Shown in pieces: positions 8,017-16,617 of a stretch of DNA of 64,000 nt. The stretch comes from an uncultured Christensenella sp. GTDB taxonomy: Bacteria > Bacillota > Clostridia > Christensenellales > Borkfalkiaceae. Below the pieces are notes generated by a model. That model worked only from the letters and a program-made list of their open reading frames with translations. It was not told the DNA's origin and made no database searches. The stretch's first letter is position 1. Each line of letters begins with the position of its first letter. The stretch is from the NCBI GenBank assembly GCA_910577375.1, contig CAJTLT010000007.1, positions 11,767 to 75,766 on the forward strand, in the 5' to 3' direction. The position numbers and the translations under genes were made by a program.

Positions 8017-10962
8017 ATGGAACTTGAAGAGTTGATTGGTAAGATTCATAAAGAAAGCGAAAAAAACGTTCCCGAAGTGCGCAGTAAAATTATAACCCGC
8101 GCAAAGGCGGAAGGGCTGTTGGAGCTTACGCCTTCTTCGGAAACGGTGACATATAACAACGGTTCGGCGGCGTCGCTTGCGATGCGCAAAAAGGGCTGGA
8201 TTGCGGCGGTGGTTTCTTTTCTGGTATTGGCGGTTGTGTGCCTTGCCATAGGATTTGCCGTGATTTACAGAAACGGTGAAATCGATATTCCGCCGACATT
8301 AGAGGACCCTTTATCCGACAAGGAGCTGGGCGACGATTACGCCGCGGGCGTGGTTTCCACGGCACGGCTTATGACAAATTATTTGCCCGAAAATTCGTTT
8401 GAAATCAAACTTGCGGGCGTAAGAGCGGTAAAAGCCGCGGAGATGCCGCAAGTTAATTATATAAGCAGTTTCGACGGATATTTAAACGCTTTCGGAACGT
8501 TTTTCGGCGACGAGCTTGCCTTTTCTGCCGACGTTGAGGCGTTTGACAGCGACAAATACGACAGCTGTGTTTCGGTAGGGGGTATGCTTGCGAACGGCGA
8601 CCCCGTGAGCTACAATTTCTACTATTCCGAATATCTGGATTTAGCCAAATCTGTTGACGGAAACGAATATTATTATCTTGACGGCGGCATCGAATTAGGT
8701 TCCGAGCATTACAGAAAACAGTTTGTTGTGACCGGCGAGCGCGTTTATGCAGCGGGAGCTGCCACGGCAAGCAGTTTGCAGATATGTATTTATCCCGATT
8801 TTAACAACAAGAACACTTACGGCAAAATGGAGCTGGAATACGCCGACGACGTCGACGGAACTCTTAAAAAATATTCCTACGAGGTTATCAGCGGCGGCAA
8901 AACGGTTGATACGGTGAAGGCTTACAAGCCCGCGGACGGCGGCACTGCGTTCGTTATCGAAACGGACGGTAAAGACGGTGCGGAAAACGGCTTGTTCAGC
9001 GTGGGCAAGGCAACAAACGGAAGCTTTGACGTAAATTTCAGCCTTGGAAGTATGGAGGGCAATTTCAGCGTTGTTCAGACTGCCAAAAACAAGTTCAGAT
9101 ATAATAACGTAAAGATGGGGCAGTTTACGTTTAATCTTAACGACGATAAAACGTGCGTGCTTACCGGATATGATAAAAGAACGGTTTTACCCGCCGACCT
9201 TGTTATACCCGCCGACTGCGACGGCTACAAGGTTATTACGATAGCCGCAGGCGCTTTTGAATATTGCCAAGATATAAAGAGCGTAACAGTGCCCGACGGG
9301 GTAACTTCCATTGAAAGCAGAGCCTTCAGAAATTGTTCAAATCTTCAGGAAGTAAAGTTGCCCGAAGGGATAAAGATTATTTCCAGCTATACGTTTTACA
9401 GCTGTTCATTGCTTAAAACAATAAATTTGCCGGAAGGTATTACAACAATAGAAGACTATGCGTTTAATTATTGTGTAAAGCTTGAAAATATAGATTTCCC
9501 CGAAACCTTGGAATCTATTGACAGAGCATTCGTATATTGTTCAAGCTTAAAAGCTTTGAATATTCCCGCGAACGTAAATTATATGGACACAATGGCGTTT
9601 GCGGATTGTTACGGCATCGAAAGCATTACCGTTGCAAACGGCAACAAGGTTTTTAAAAGCATTAACAACTGCGTTATAGAAGTTGCGGAAAAATCTCTTT
9701 TCCTCGGCTGTAAAAACAGCGTAATTCCGTCGGACGGAAGCGTGACGCAAATAGGACAGTGCGCTTTTTACGGTTGCAGAGGGCTTTCTTCAATAGAGCT
9801 TCCTTACGGTATTACACGAATTAACGATTACGCATTTTTGGGGTCCGGACTGGAGAATATTAATATCCCCGACAGCGTGGTTTCTATTATGTCGGCGGCG
9901 TTCGAAGAGTGTAGTGCTCTTATAAGTGTAAAGTTATCGGAAAATCTTCAAGAGCTTTTCAACGCTTTTAAAAATTGTTCTTTGCTCAGAGAGATTGTTA
10001 TCCCCGCATCGGTAACGAAAATTTACGAAAATCCTTTTGTCGGTTGTTCCGGACTTGAAAGAATGAGCGTTGCATCGGGCAACAAGTATTATTTAAGCGC
10101 GGTCGGCGGCATAGAATACAATTGTTTGATAGATAAAAACGAAAGAAAACTTATATCCGGTTGCCAAAACAGCAGAATTCCCAATGATTCATCTGTTGTT
10201 GAGCTAATAGGTCAGTATGCTTTCGATAAGATATCGAGTTTAAATTATTTGGAAATACCCGCCAATATTACCAGTATCGGAGAGTATGCTTTTGGGGAAT
10301 GTTACGGGCTTGAAAGAGTTGATATAAAGGAAGGCCTTAGCTATATAGGGTTTGGAGCGTTTAGCAACTCCGGACTTGGAGAGATAAGACTTCCCGACAG
10401 CGTTCAGGGCGTTGATATGGAGGCTTTTGCTCATTGTCAGAATTTGCGCAAAGTAGAGTTATCAAGTAATCTGAGAGGAATCAGCGACCGAATGTTTTAT
10501 GATTGTACAGAGCTTTTGAGCGTGTTGTTCAATAATGATACAAGCAACCTTGCATTTATCGGAGCAGGAGCTTTCGAAAACTGCCGCCGCGTGAATATCA
10601 GGATTCCTCAAAGCGTTACAGGTATAGCGCCTATGGCGTTTATGGGCAGCGGTATAACGGAGATTGTTATCCCGAACGGCGTAACCTGGGATAATCCTGA
10701 CGGAAACAGAGTTATCGCGGACAGCACTTTTAAAGATTGCCAGATACTTTATACAGTTCAAATAGATAAGAATATCGAAGTAATCGAAAACCAAGCTTTC
10801 TATGGGTGCAAAAACCTTAACGATATAAGATACAACGGAACTATGGAAGAATGGAAAGAGATTAAGAAAGGCGCCGGCTGGGATTATGACACCGGAGATT
10901 ACAAGGTGTATTGTTCTGACGGAACGCTTGATAAAAACGGGAACGTTGCAGTTAACCCGTAA
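8017..10962 (+). CDS. membrane-anchored BspA-type LRR protein, putative sigma regulator
   Basis: 981 residues from the ATG at 8017 (AAGGAG 7 nt upstream). The 60-residue N-terminus is cytoplasmic and charged, with one TM helix at about 61-83 (WIAAVVSFLVLAVVCLAIGFAVI). An extracellular domain of about 300 residues of unknown fold follows, then roughly 20 LRR_5 repeats (about 405-940) of the type AF..C..L..I..P..VT.I. The last 45 residues carry a tail motif shared with two other LRR genes here. Position directly behind an ECF sigma gene and the short cytoplasmic head fit a sigma-sequestering sensor; that role is inferred. Confidence 0.85.
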   Translation: MELEELIGKIHKESEKNVPEVRSKIITRAKAEGLLELTPSSETVTYNNGSAASLAMRKKGWIAAVVSFLVLAVVCLAIGFAVIYRNGEIDIPPTLEDPLSDKELGDDYAAGVVSTARLMTNYLPENSFEIKLAGVRAVKAAEMPQVNYISSFDGYLNAFGTFFGDELAFSADVEAFDSDKYDSCVSVGGMLANGDPVSYNFYYSEYLDLAKSVDGNEYYYLDGGIELGSEHYRKQFVVTGERVYAAGAATASSLQICIYPDFNNKNTYGKMELEYADDVDGTLKKYSYEVISGGKTVDTVKAYKPADGGTAFVIETDGKDGAENGLFSVGKATNGSFDVNFSLGSMEGNFSVVQTAKNKFRYNNVKMGQFTFNLNDDKTCVLTGYDKRTVLPADLVIPADCDGYKVITIAAGAFEYCQDIKSVTVPDGVTSIESRAFRNCSNLQEVKLPEGIKIISSYTFYSCSLLKTINLPEGITTIEDYAFNYCVKLENIDFPETLESIDRAFVYCSSLKALNIPANVNYMDTMAFADCYGIESITVANGNKVFKSINNCVIEVAEKSLFLGCKNSVIPSDGSVTQIGQCAFYGCRGLSSIELPYGITRINDYAFLGSGLENINIPDSVVSIMSAAFEECSALISVKLSENLQELFNAFKNCSLLREIVIPASVTKIYENPFVGCSGLERMSVASGNKYYLSAVGGIEYNCLIDKNERKLISGCQNSRIPNDSSVVELIGQYAFDKISSLNYLEIPANITSIGEYAFGECYGLERVDIKEGLSYIGFGAFSNSGLGEIRLPDSVQGVDMEAFAHCQNLRKVELSSNLRGISDRMFYDCTELLSVLFNNDTSNLAFIGAGAFENCRRVNIRIPQSVTGIAPMAFMGSGITEIVIPNGVTWDNPDGNRVIADSTFKDCQILYTVQIDKNIEVIENQAFYGCKNLNDIRYNGTMEEWKEIKKGAGWDYDTGDYKVYCSDGTLDKNGNVAVNP

Positions 10963-10993
10963 TTAATTCGACCCTTTACTATATAACCCTAAA

Positions 10994-11029
10994 AGAACCC
11001 CCGCGGGCAGTAATGCCCGCGGGGGTTCT
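10994..11029. terminator. bidirectional terminator between convergent LRR and pnuC genes
   Basis: Perfect 16-bp GC-rich stem (10994-11009 with 11014-11029) and 4-nt loop. TCTTTTA follows on the minus strand and TGATTTGTT on the plus. Confidence 0.85.
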
Positions 11030-11035
11030 GATTTG

Positions 11036-11776
11036 TTAATCTTCGGTTTGAGCGGCGCTTTCTTGTTCGGTATCGGCGGATTTTTCCCGCCGTTTTTGCG
11101 CGGCGTTGCGCTTTGTCCAGCTTATGAAGGTATAGCTGTCGTTTATAAGAAATATCGAAAAGCAAACGACGAGGGAAAGATAATTCAAGGACTGCACGCA
11201 TGCGAGCGACCATAAAACGATAAGCACGATATCGTTGAATATAAATGCGACGGCGTAGGCGGGGAGGCGCAAAATCATAAGGTACAAGGCAATCATGCTT
11301 GTGGCTACCGAAATTGTGCTGGGGATTAAGTTTGCGGTGTTGAACGCGCGCAGAATAAAGAAAAACGAGGTTGTTACGGCTATGACGAGGGGGATTAAAA
11401 TATACAGATGTTTTTTTGTGAATTTGCCGATTTTTACTTCGGAGGTCCCTTTGTCGCTCGGGTGTTTAAGCCAGCTTATCAGCGAAGATACGCAACACGG
11501 CAGCTGCATTGTAAGGTATATAATCATTTCTCCGTAATATTGGGCAAAAAATGAAACGGTTGCGTAAATTATACTGAAACATATCATAATCGCCATGCCG
11601 AAAGCGTCTCCGTGAGCCATAAAAATCAGCGCGGTGACGCCCAGAAGAGAGGTTGCAAGCGTGGCGTAGTCGGTGTTGCCCACGGCGAAAAACGACGCGG
11701 CGATTGCCGTTAAAGAAAACAGCCAGAGCGCCCATTCGAATTTGGTCAGCGTTTTGAAGGGATTGCGAAGCTTCAT
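11036..11776 (-). CDS. pnuC: PnuC-family vitamin (nicotinamide riboside) transporter
   Basis: 246 residues. The start is the ATG at 11776 (MKLRNPFKTLTKFEW), with GGAG 6-9 nt upstream; an ATG at 11809 lies within the leader. About seven hydrophobic helices. The PnuC signatures are LISWLKHP after the fourth helix and FNDIVLIVLW plus NDSYTFISW near the end. PnuC facilitators pass unphosphorylated NR or a related vitamin, which is trapped by phosphorylation inside. Relatives carry thiamine or riboflavin, so the substrate is inferred from the nearby nad operon. It is read from a strong promoter and a 5' leader that resembles an attenuator. Confidence 0.85.
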   Translation of the reverse strand: MKLRNPFKTLTKFEWALWLFSLTAIAASFFAVGNTDYATLATSLLGVTALIFMAHGDAFGMAIMICFSIIYATVSFFAQYYGEMIIYLTMQLPCCVSSLISWLKHPSDKGTSEVKIGKFTKKHLYILIPLVIAVTTSFFFILRAFNTANLIPSTISVATSMIALYLMILRLPAYAVAFIFNDIVLIVLWSLACVQSLNYLSLVVCFSIFLINDSYTFISWTKRNAAQKRREKSADTEQESAAQTED

Positions 11777-11868
11777 AAAATAAATCTCCAAAAAAAAGCG
11801 CCCGGACACGCCTTCAAAGACCTAACGGCGCGCACGAGTGCGAAGGTCGGTTACCCGGTGGCAACAGA
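11777..11868 (-). promoter_or_regulatory. structured 5' leader of pnuC, candidate riboswitch or attenuator
   Basis: Between the promoter and the pnuC ribosome site. GACC (near 11847) pairs with GGTC (near 11819) over an inner GCAC/GTGC hairpin. CCTTC (near 11844) can pair with GAAGG (11812-11816). The same GAAGG segment can instead join AAGGCGT...GCGCTT, a hairpin followed directly by eight U residues just before GGAG. Mutually exclusive antiterminator and terminator stems are the hallmark of transcription attenuation. It matches no riboswitch class I can recall. Confidence 0.5.
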
Positions 11869-11874
11869 CAGTTT

Positions 11875-11904
11875 AAATTATAAGGGTTTATATCAAATTG
11901 TCAA
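11875..11904 (-). promoter_or_regulatory. consensus sigma-A promoter of pnuC
   Basis: On the minus strand TTGACA, a 16-bp spacer and TATAAT. Both hexamers are perfect, which is unusual for a transporter gene unless expression is controlled after initiation. That fits the attenuator-like leader. Confidence 0.85.
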
Positions 11905-12038
11905 GTTTTTTGAAGCCGCGCCGTTATCGGCGGCAAAAAATATATTATAAAATTTGCTTTTGCGGCACAGGCAGGCTTTTTACGCCGTAAGAGGCTGTTT
12001 TGCAAGGAAATATAAAATTAATTATAGCGATGGAATTG

Positions 12039-12076
12039 AAAATCCGGTCAGGCAGTGCGCCTGACCGGATTTTTTA
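12039..12076. terminator. terminator downstream of the LRR lipoprotein gene
   Basis: Perfect 15-bp stem (12039-12053 with 12059-12073), 5-nt loop, T-rich on both sides. It serves the minus-strand LRR gene that ends at 12119. Confidence 0.8.
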
Positions 12077-12118
12077 TATATTTTAATTGTTTTAATAAAC
12101 TTTTGGGAACGGGGGCTG

Positions 12119-13612
12119 TTAATTCGTTTGTACAGTATAGTTGCCTGTGGAGGAATCCCAGTTGTAGCCTTTTTCTATAGCGTTCCATTGCCCGACAGTA
12201 CCGTTGAAAATTATCTTTGTGAGATTGCTGCAATTCTGGAACGCGTATGGTTCGATAGTTGTTACACTGCCCGGTATGGTAATGCTTAAGAGAGAGGTGC
12301 AACCTTTGAACATTTCGTAGCCGATAGTTGTTATATTGTCCGGTATGGTAATGTTTATAAGAGAGGAGCAATTCTGGAATGCGGATGTGCCGATAGTTGT
12401 TACGCTGCTTGGTATGGTAATGCTTATGAGAGAGGTGCAATACCGAAAAACCGCTCCGCCGATAGTTGTTACGCTGGTTGGTATGAAAATACTTATGAGA
12501 GAGGAGCATCCCTGGAAAGAGCCTAAGCCGACAGTTGTTACGTTGTTTGGTAAAATAACGCCTTTAAGAGAAGAGCAATTCTGGAACGCGTAGTTGCTGA
12601 TAGTTGTTATACTGTTTGGTAAGATAACGTTTTTAAGAGAGGTGCAATCGCTAAACCCGTAAGCAGGTATTTCAGAGCCGCTTGTGATTGTGACATCGGT
12701 TAGTGACTTCACTGCCACGGCGTCTATTGCCGAAGCAGGGATAATGGCGGTTTTTATCGGACAATTAGTAAATGCGTTTCTATTTACGCGAATTTTGCTA
12801 TCAAATATGGTTACGCTTTCGAGAGAGATACAGTTGCGGAAAGCGTAGCTATCTATTTCAGGGACTCTGTTTTCTATAGTTAAACTTTTGAGGGTGACGC
12901 AATCTTCAAAAGCGGATTCGGAGATTCTATAGTAGCCTGTGATTGTGGCTTCGGTTAACAGAGCCTTCGGAATAGAATTCATTGCCGTAGCAGGGAAAGA
13001 GGCGGTAATTATAGGACAACCAAGGAAAGAGTCTTCTTCCGTGTTAGATGCCCTTTCAGGGAGGGTTATATTTGTGAGAGAGATGCAGCCATAGAACGCG
13101 CAGCTCTCGATAGTTACTAATTCTTTGCCCATATTTACGTCCGTAAGGTTGATACAGCCGTCAAAAGCGAATTCAGCGATAATTAGTATACTGTCTGGCA
13201 TGGTAACGCTTTTTAGTTTGCGGCAATCTTTGAACGCCATATAACCTATCTCTATTACGGGCTGATTTTTGTATGATGCCGGTAGGGTCAGTTCGGTTAT
13301 GGCTTTATCAACGACATTTGTTATTACGTAACCGCCCCCATAGGGATACGGTTCAAATTCCAGCAGGTCTTCGTTATAGCTTTTGCCGCAAATGCAGGTG
13401 CCGTTTGAAAAATCGTGCGGGGCGTAGCCGGAATTTTTAGAACATTGCTTAGAAGTGCATTTGTGCCAGTGATGCGTTGCGTCTGATGTCCAGGATTTAG
13501 ACCAGGTGTGGGTGTGCGTGTCGGTTGTTCCGTCGTCGCACGCGGCTAAACCGATAGCGCAGGTAAGCGCGCATGCAAGCGACAAGAGAATTAGCAGTGC
13601 TTTTCTTTTCAT
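12119..13612 (-). CDS. BspA-type LRR surface lipoprotein
   Basis: 497 residues from the ATG at 13612 (AAAGGAG 6 nt upstream). Lipoprotein signal: basic start, hydrophobic core and lipobox LAAC with Cys25. A His/Cys-rich segment follows (HTHTWSKSW, then HWHKC, CSKNS and CICGKS), probably metal-binding. LRR_5 repeats run from about residue 105 to 470, several nearly identical (AFQNCSSL..ITIP). The C-terminus (NGTVGQWNAIEKGYNWD) matches the tail of the other LRR proteins in the window. Surface adhesion or sensing is typical for the family; the ligand is unknown. It has its own promoter and terminator. Confidence 0.88.
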   Translation of the reverse strand: MKRKALLILLSLACALTCAIGLAACDDGTTDTHTHTWSKSWTSDATHHWHKCTSKQCSKNSGYAPHDFSNGTCICGKSYNEDLLEFEPYPYGGGYVITNVVDKAITELTLPASYKNQPVIEIGYMAFKDCRKLKSVTMPDSILIIAEFAFDGCINLTDVNMGKELVTIESCAFYGCISLTNITLPERASNTEEDSFLGCPIITASFPATAMNSIPKALLTEATITGYYRISESAFEDCVTLKSLTIENRVPEIDSYAFRNCISLESVTIFDSKIRVNRNAFTNCPIKTAIIPASAIDAVAVKSLTDVTITSGSEIPAYGFSDCTSLKNVILPNSITTISNYAFQNCSSLKGVILPNNVTTVGLGSFQGCSSLISIFIPTSVTTIGGAVFRYCTSLISITIPSSVTTIGTSAFQNCSSLINITIPDNITTIGYEMFKGCTSLLSITIPGSVTTIEPYAFQNCSNLTKIIFNGTVGQWNAIEKGYNWDSSTGNYTVQTN

Positions 13613-13731
13613 TTCGTCTCCTTTGGTTTTCCGCAGCGCAACAGAAGCGCGGTTTTGCAGTGCGCGTTGTTGTGCGTTTTGCACATTTTTTCGCCTGAAA
13701 AACGCTTGAAGCTATAAGCTTCAGTTCCTAA

Positions 13732-13760
13732 ATTATATCACGGATTTATTGAATATTCAA
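13732..13760 (-). promoter_or_regulatory. promoter of the LRR lipoprotein gene
   Basis: Minus strand TTGAAT, 17-bp spacer, TATAAT, about 120 bases upstream of the start codon. Confidence 0.7.
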
Positions 13761-13867
13761 GTGGTAAAGTAAAATTTTTATGCGGGAGGGGATAGTAAGG
13801 CGGTTGAATATTGCGGCGCGAAAAACAATCGTGCAAGCCCGTGAGAATAGGGAAATATTTGCATAAA

Positions 13868-13961
13868 AAAAGACAAGCTGCTTAGCTTGTCTTTTGGCTG
13901 CCCATTAGTAAAGCTATCCGAACATTTTTATAAGCAAAAAGGGATGCAAGTTTGCATCCCT
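13868..13961 (-). terminator. two intrinsic terminators, the original tRNA-Gln terminator now left outside the island
   Basis: Read on the minus strand: a 10-bp stem (13940-13961) followed by TTTTTGC, then a 12-bp stem (13868-13895) followed by TTTTTTTATGC. No gene on this strand feeds them now. Before the island inserted, tRNA-Gln would have ended at 14029, directly upstream. They are most simply the displaced tRNA terminators. Confidence 0.65.
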
Positions 13962-14028
13962 AAATGGTAAACACAGCACACAGTAAACCGTTTCGAAAAA
14001 ATGTAAGTGGTTTGTATAGCTGTTGATT

Positions 14029-14073
14029 TGGCTGGGGCGAAGTGATTCGAACACCCGAATGACGGAGTCAGAG
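14029..14073. repeat. attL: 45-bp copy of the tRNA-Gln 3' half
   Basis: Identical over 45 bases to 30322-30366, which lies inside the intact tRNA-Gln gene. It marks the left junction of the island. The tRNA reading stops at the anticodon loop, as expected for a crossover inside a tRNA gene. Confidence 0.95.
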
Positions 14074-14092
14074 GCTTAAAAACAAATTTTTT

Positions 14093-14400
14093 AACCACTA
14101 TATATAGTGGTTAGTAAGCAAACAATACCACAATATCTGCTAATTTTGATGATTTTCAATTTTTAACTCCCATATTACTCCCAAATGATTTTATGTCGTT
14201 TGGGGGTATTTTTTACCTCGATTTTGGAAGTTCAACCGCGCAAATTTTGAATGACGGACTACAACCCACTTTTGTCCGTCATTCAATGCCAATTTGGGAG
14301 CAACTCCCAATTTTCACAACGCCTTGTTGCTGATTTTTGGAGTATAACTCCCAAATTTAGCGTAGCTCCCAAAAATATATAATTTTGTTATAAAGATTTA
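14093..14400. repeat. island left end: palindrome and arm-like repeats, no gene
   Basis: No gene is visible here. A perfect 20-bp palindrome (14093-14112, core CACTATATATAGTG) abuts attL. Copies of ACTCCCAAA or its close variants occur at about 14176, 14303 and 14347, with inverted copies at about 14198 and 14292. The same word recurs next to attR. An 11-bp inverted repeat (14249-14259 with 14274-14284) contains GAATGACGGA, which is also part of the att core. Together these look like integrase arm and core-type sites; the 11-bp hairpin may also terminate the 14401 gene. Confidence 0.6.
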
Positions 14401-15585
14401 TTATAAACCTAAAAACTTCTCGTATTTTTCTATTTCAATTTGAAGTTTAGCAATTATAGATACTTCCGTAGCATCTTTTAATTTTTCTTGCCTTTTTAAA
14501 TATGCTTGAGCAGTAAAATATTCATACTTAATTGTCGGATCTATTAAATCAGTCAAAAAGTTAAGATGCTTATTAAATCCATTTTTGATAAATGCAGCAG
14601 ATTTCAATTTATATATAGGTGCTATGTCTTTTAGTCTTTGGTCATATGAAATAAAAAATGGAATGATGAAGTCAGCATTTTTAGGTATTATAAATAAATT
14701 ATTAAAAGTATTTTGCAAGTGGAAAATATCCCAAGCCATATTTTTTAAATTCTTTATAATATCTTTCCTGCCTTTTTGTATTTTTCCAAAAAATTTAATA
14801 TTTGTGCCGTAATTAAAGAACAATTTAGCTAAATTAGTTTCTCTATCAGAAAGAATGCCTATTTGTTCGTGAAAATATTTAACAAAAGATAGTTCCTTTT
14901 GATAGAGAGGCAGATTTTTATGATTAATGTTAATATCGGTCATTACTAACAACGCTAAATAATAAAGCAAATATTGATGTCTAAACCAATTAGAAAATTC
15001 ATCATTTAATATTTGATTATCTAAATCTAAAATATTTTTTGAATAAGATTCAGCTTCTATTTTATTTTTAAAAAAATAGGTTTCAAAAGCATATGTATTA
15101 TCTTTAAAAATTTGAGAATTTAAGTATTCAGGATTAAACAGTGTATTTTCAAACGTGTAAGCTAATCCATCAACCATACATCTACGGCTATCAATTATTT
15201 TTTGTATTTCGGCGATATTATTCGGCATTTTATTTTTGTTGTCGATATAATTTCTATATAAATAGCTTTGGATTTGAGTATCCAGAGATACAAGAGATGC
15301 AATTTTAAGCTCATAATCTTCCCCCAACATAATTGAGGTAAAAGACCGTGAATTTAAGCAGTATAGAGTTTCACTTCCAAAGAAATAAATTACATCTAAG
15401 TCATCAAGATTCAGATTACGAAATTTTTGGACATAATTATTTCCTTCCGGATGTGGAAAAATAAAAGAATACTCTTGTACATATTCAAAATTTGCGGCAT
15501 AAATTTGAAATGCTTCTTCAAGCGGAGCTTCTAATATTTGCCTGATTATATATCCTTGATAAGCTAACTTTTCTTCTTTTGTCAA
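14401..15585 (-). CDS. protein of unknown function, weak PIN-like features
   Basis: 394 residues, strongly AT-rich, last gene of the leftward block and separated from the R-M operon by 245 bases. No family is recognised with confidence. The segment IASLVSLDTQIQSYLYR (about 95-110) resembles the first acidic motif of PIN nucleases. TFENTLFN could supply the glutamate and FFISYDQRLKDIA (about 310-325) resembles the closing T/S-x-D motif. That would make it a large PIN-like RNase, fitting a defence island, but the similarity is by eye only. Confidence 0.6.
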   Translation of the reverse strand: MTKEEKLAYQGYIIRQILEAPLEEAFQIYAANFEYVQEYSFIFPHPEGNNYVQKFRNLNLDDLDVIYFFGSETLYCLNSRSFTSIMLGEDYELKIASLVSLDTQIQSYLYRNYIDNKNKMPNNIAEIQKIIDSRRCMVDGLAYTFENTLFNPEYLNSQIFKDNTYAFETYFFKNKIEAESYSKNILDLDNQILNDEFSNWFRHQYLLYYLALLVMTDININHKNLPLYQKELSFVKYFHEQIGILSDRETNLAKLFFNYGTNIKFFGKIQKGRKDIIKNLKNMAWDIFHLQNTFNNLFIIPKNADFIIPFFISYDQRLKDIAPIYKLKSAAFIKNGFNKHLNFLTDLIDPTIKYEYFTAQAYLKRQEKLKDATEVSIIAKLQIEIEKYEKFLGL

Positions 15586-15830
15586 TTTTAATTTTGCCTC
15601 AATCTAATCAGTTTATTTTTTGTAAGTCTTTATGACTTTTAAATTTTTCAAAAAACACTTTGCTTAATGACATAATATTGAACGGTAAAGTGAATATTTT
15701 TTGACTACGTACATTTCTTAATTTTAAAGATATAATTTTGCCGTTAATGAATTAAATATATAATACATAGCAAAATTTTTAAAAATATTTATCACTCTTA
15801 CACGTATTTTGATATTATGACATAACAAAA
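15586..15830. other. AT-rich intergenic gap inside the island
   Basis: No ORF with a ribosome site. TATAAT-like words on the minus strand near 15730-15770 could drive the 14401 gene. Nothing else is visible. Confidence 0.4.
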
Positions 15831-16304
15831 CTAAATATCTACAAACTGTTCTTTCTGATGTTGTGTCTTGCTTTCATCAAACCAAATTGTTATAATTTTA
15901 AACTTTGGTACACCGCCATAGTGAATTGCAGAAACTTCAAATCCTTTTTGTGGTTCAAGCATTTCAAACGGCATTTTTTCTTCTAATATTACAATTCTTG
16001 CTTCTTTATCTATTTCTGCTGATACATTATAAACCACAGTATTCCCAGAATTCCAAATTTTAAGTCTATAATGCTTGTCGACTTTAACGATTCTTGCTTC
16101 TACGCGAGAAAAGTTTTTCTCAGCTTCAACTTTTGCAATCTTTTCCAGCTCGTAGCTTTTTAACTTTTTATCTAATTCATAAATTTTGTTTTGTAGCCAC
16201 TGGGAGTGAAATGATTTTATTAAAGAAACTATAGCGACGATTAAAGATAAAGCTGCTACGATTAAAGCACCCCAATCTTTTAAAAACTGTAAAAATTGTT
16301 CCAT
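15831..16304 (-). CDS. membrane-anchored coiled-coil protein of unknown function
   Basis: 157 residues. One N-terminal TM helix (about 12-32, WGALIVAALSLIVAIVSLI), a charged coiled coil (about 37-65), then a predicted beta-rich domain (LKIWNSGNTVVYNVSAEI). The start lies 4 bases after the stop of the zinc-ribbon gene, so the two are co-translated. It is the last gene of the extended R-M operon. The topology leaves the beta domain on the inner face if the N-terminus is outside. No homologous family is recognised. Confidence 0.7.
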   Translation of the reverse strand: MEQFLQFLKDWGALIVAALSLIVAIVSLIKSFHSQWLQNKIYELDKKLKSYELEKIAKVEAEKNFSRVEARIVKVDKHYRLKIWNSGNTVVYNVSAEIDKEARIVILEEKMPFEMLEPQKGFEVSAIHYGGVPKFKIITIWFDESKTQHQKEQFVDI

Positions 16305-16308
16305 TAGA

Positions 16309-16563
16309 TTACTTCCATTTTTTTAATGATTTTTTTAGCTCCGCAATAAACTCATCTTTAATATTGTCAATAGTTGCCTCAATGGCTTCTGAATTTTCCT
16401 CAAATAATGCTTCCTTTGTAAAAATATTTTTACAGTCAGCACATTGTACCCTTACATTATCTGGTGCATCATAGAGTTCATCCATATCTACATCTAAAGA
16501 CCCAAATTGGTCATTTCCACAAATAGGACATAAAAGCTTTAAAGTTCTATCTAAATTTTTCAT
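16309..16563 (-). CDS. small zinc-ribbon protein
   Basis: 84 residues from the ATG at 16563 (AAAGAGG upstream; a more distal ATG at 16608 lacks one). Two Cys pairs (CPICGN and CADCKN) about 27 residues apart form a zinc ribbon; an acidic helix and a Lys-rich tail follow. It sits between hsdR and the coiled-coil membrane protein. A second, unrelated-looking zinc-ribbon gene lies between hsdR and hsdS. Role unknown; DNA or protein binding is possible. Confidence 0.65.
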   Translation of the reverse strand: MKNLDRTLKLLCPICGNDQFGSLDVDMDELYDAPDNVRVQCADCKNIFTKEALFEENSEAIEATIDNIKDEFIAELKKSLKKWK

Positions 16564-16617
16564 GAAACCTCTTTTTATTATCAATCTTTCAATTATGAAT
16601 TTAATCAATAAAATAAC

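Noticed and set aside
11777..11868. TPP, FMN, NAD-I, NAD-II, preQ1 or THF riboswitch
   Set aside because: None of the conserved core sequences I know for these classes is present, so the leader was left unnamed.
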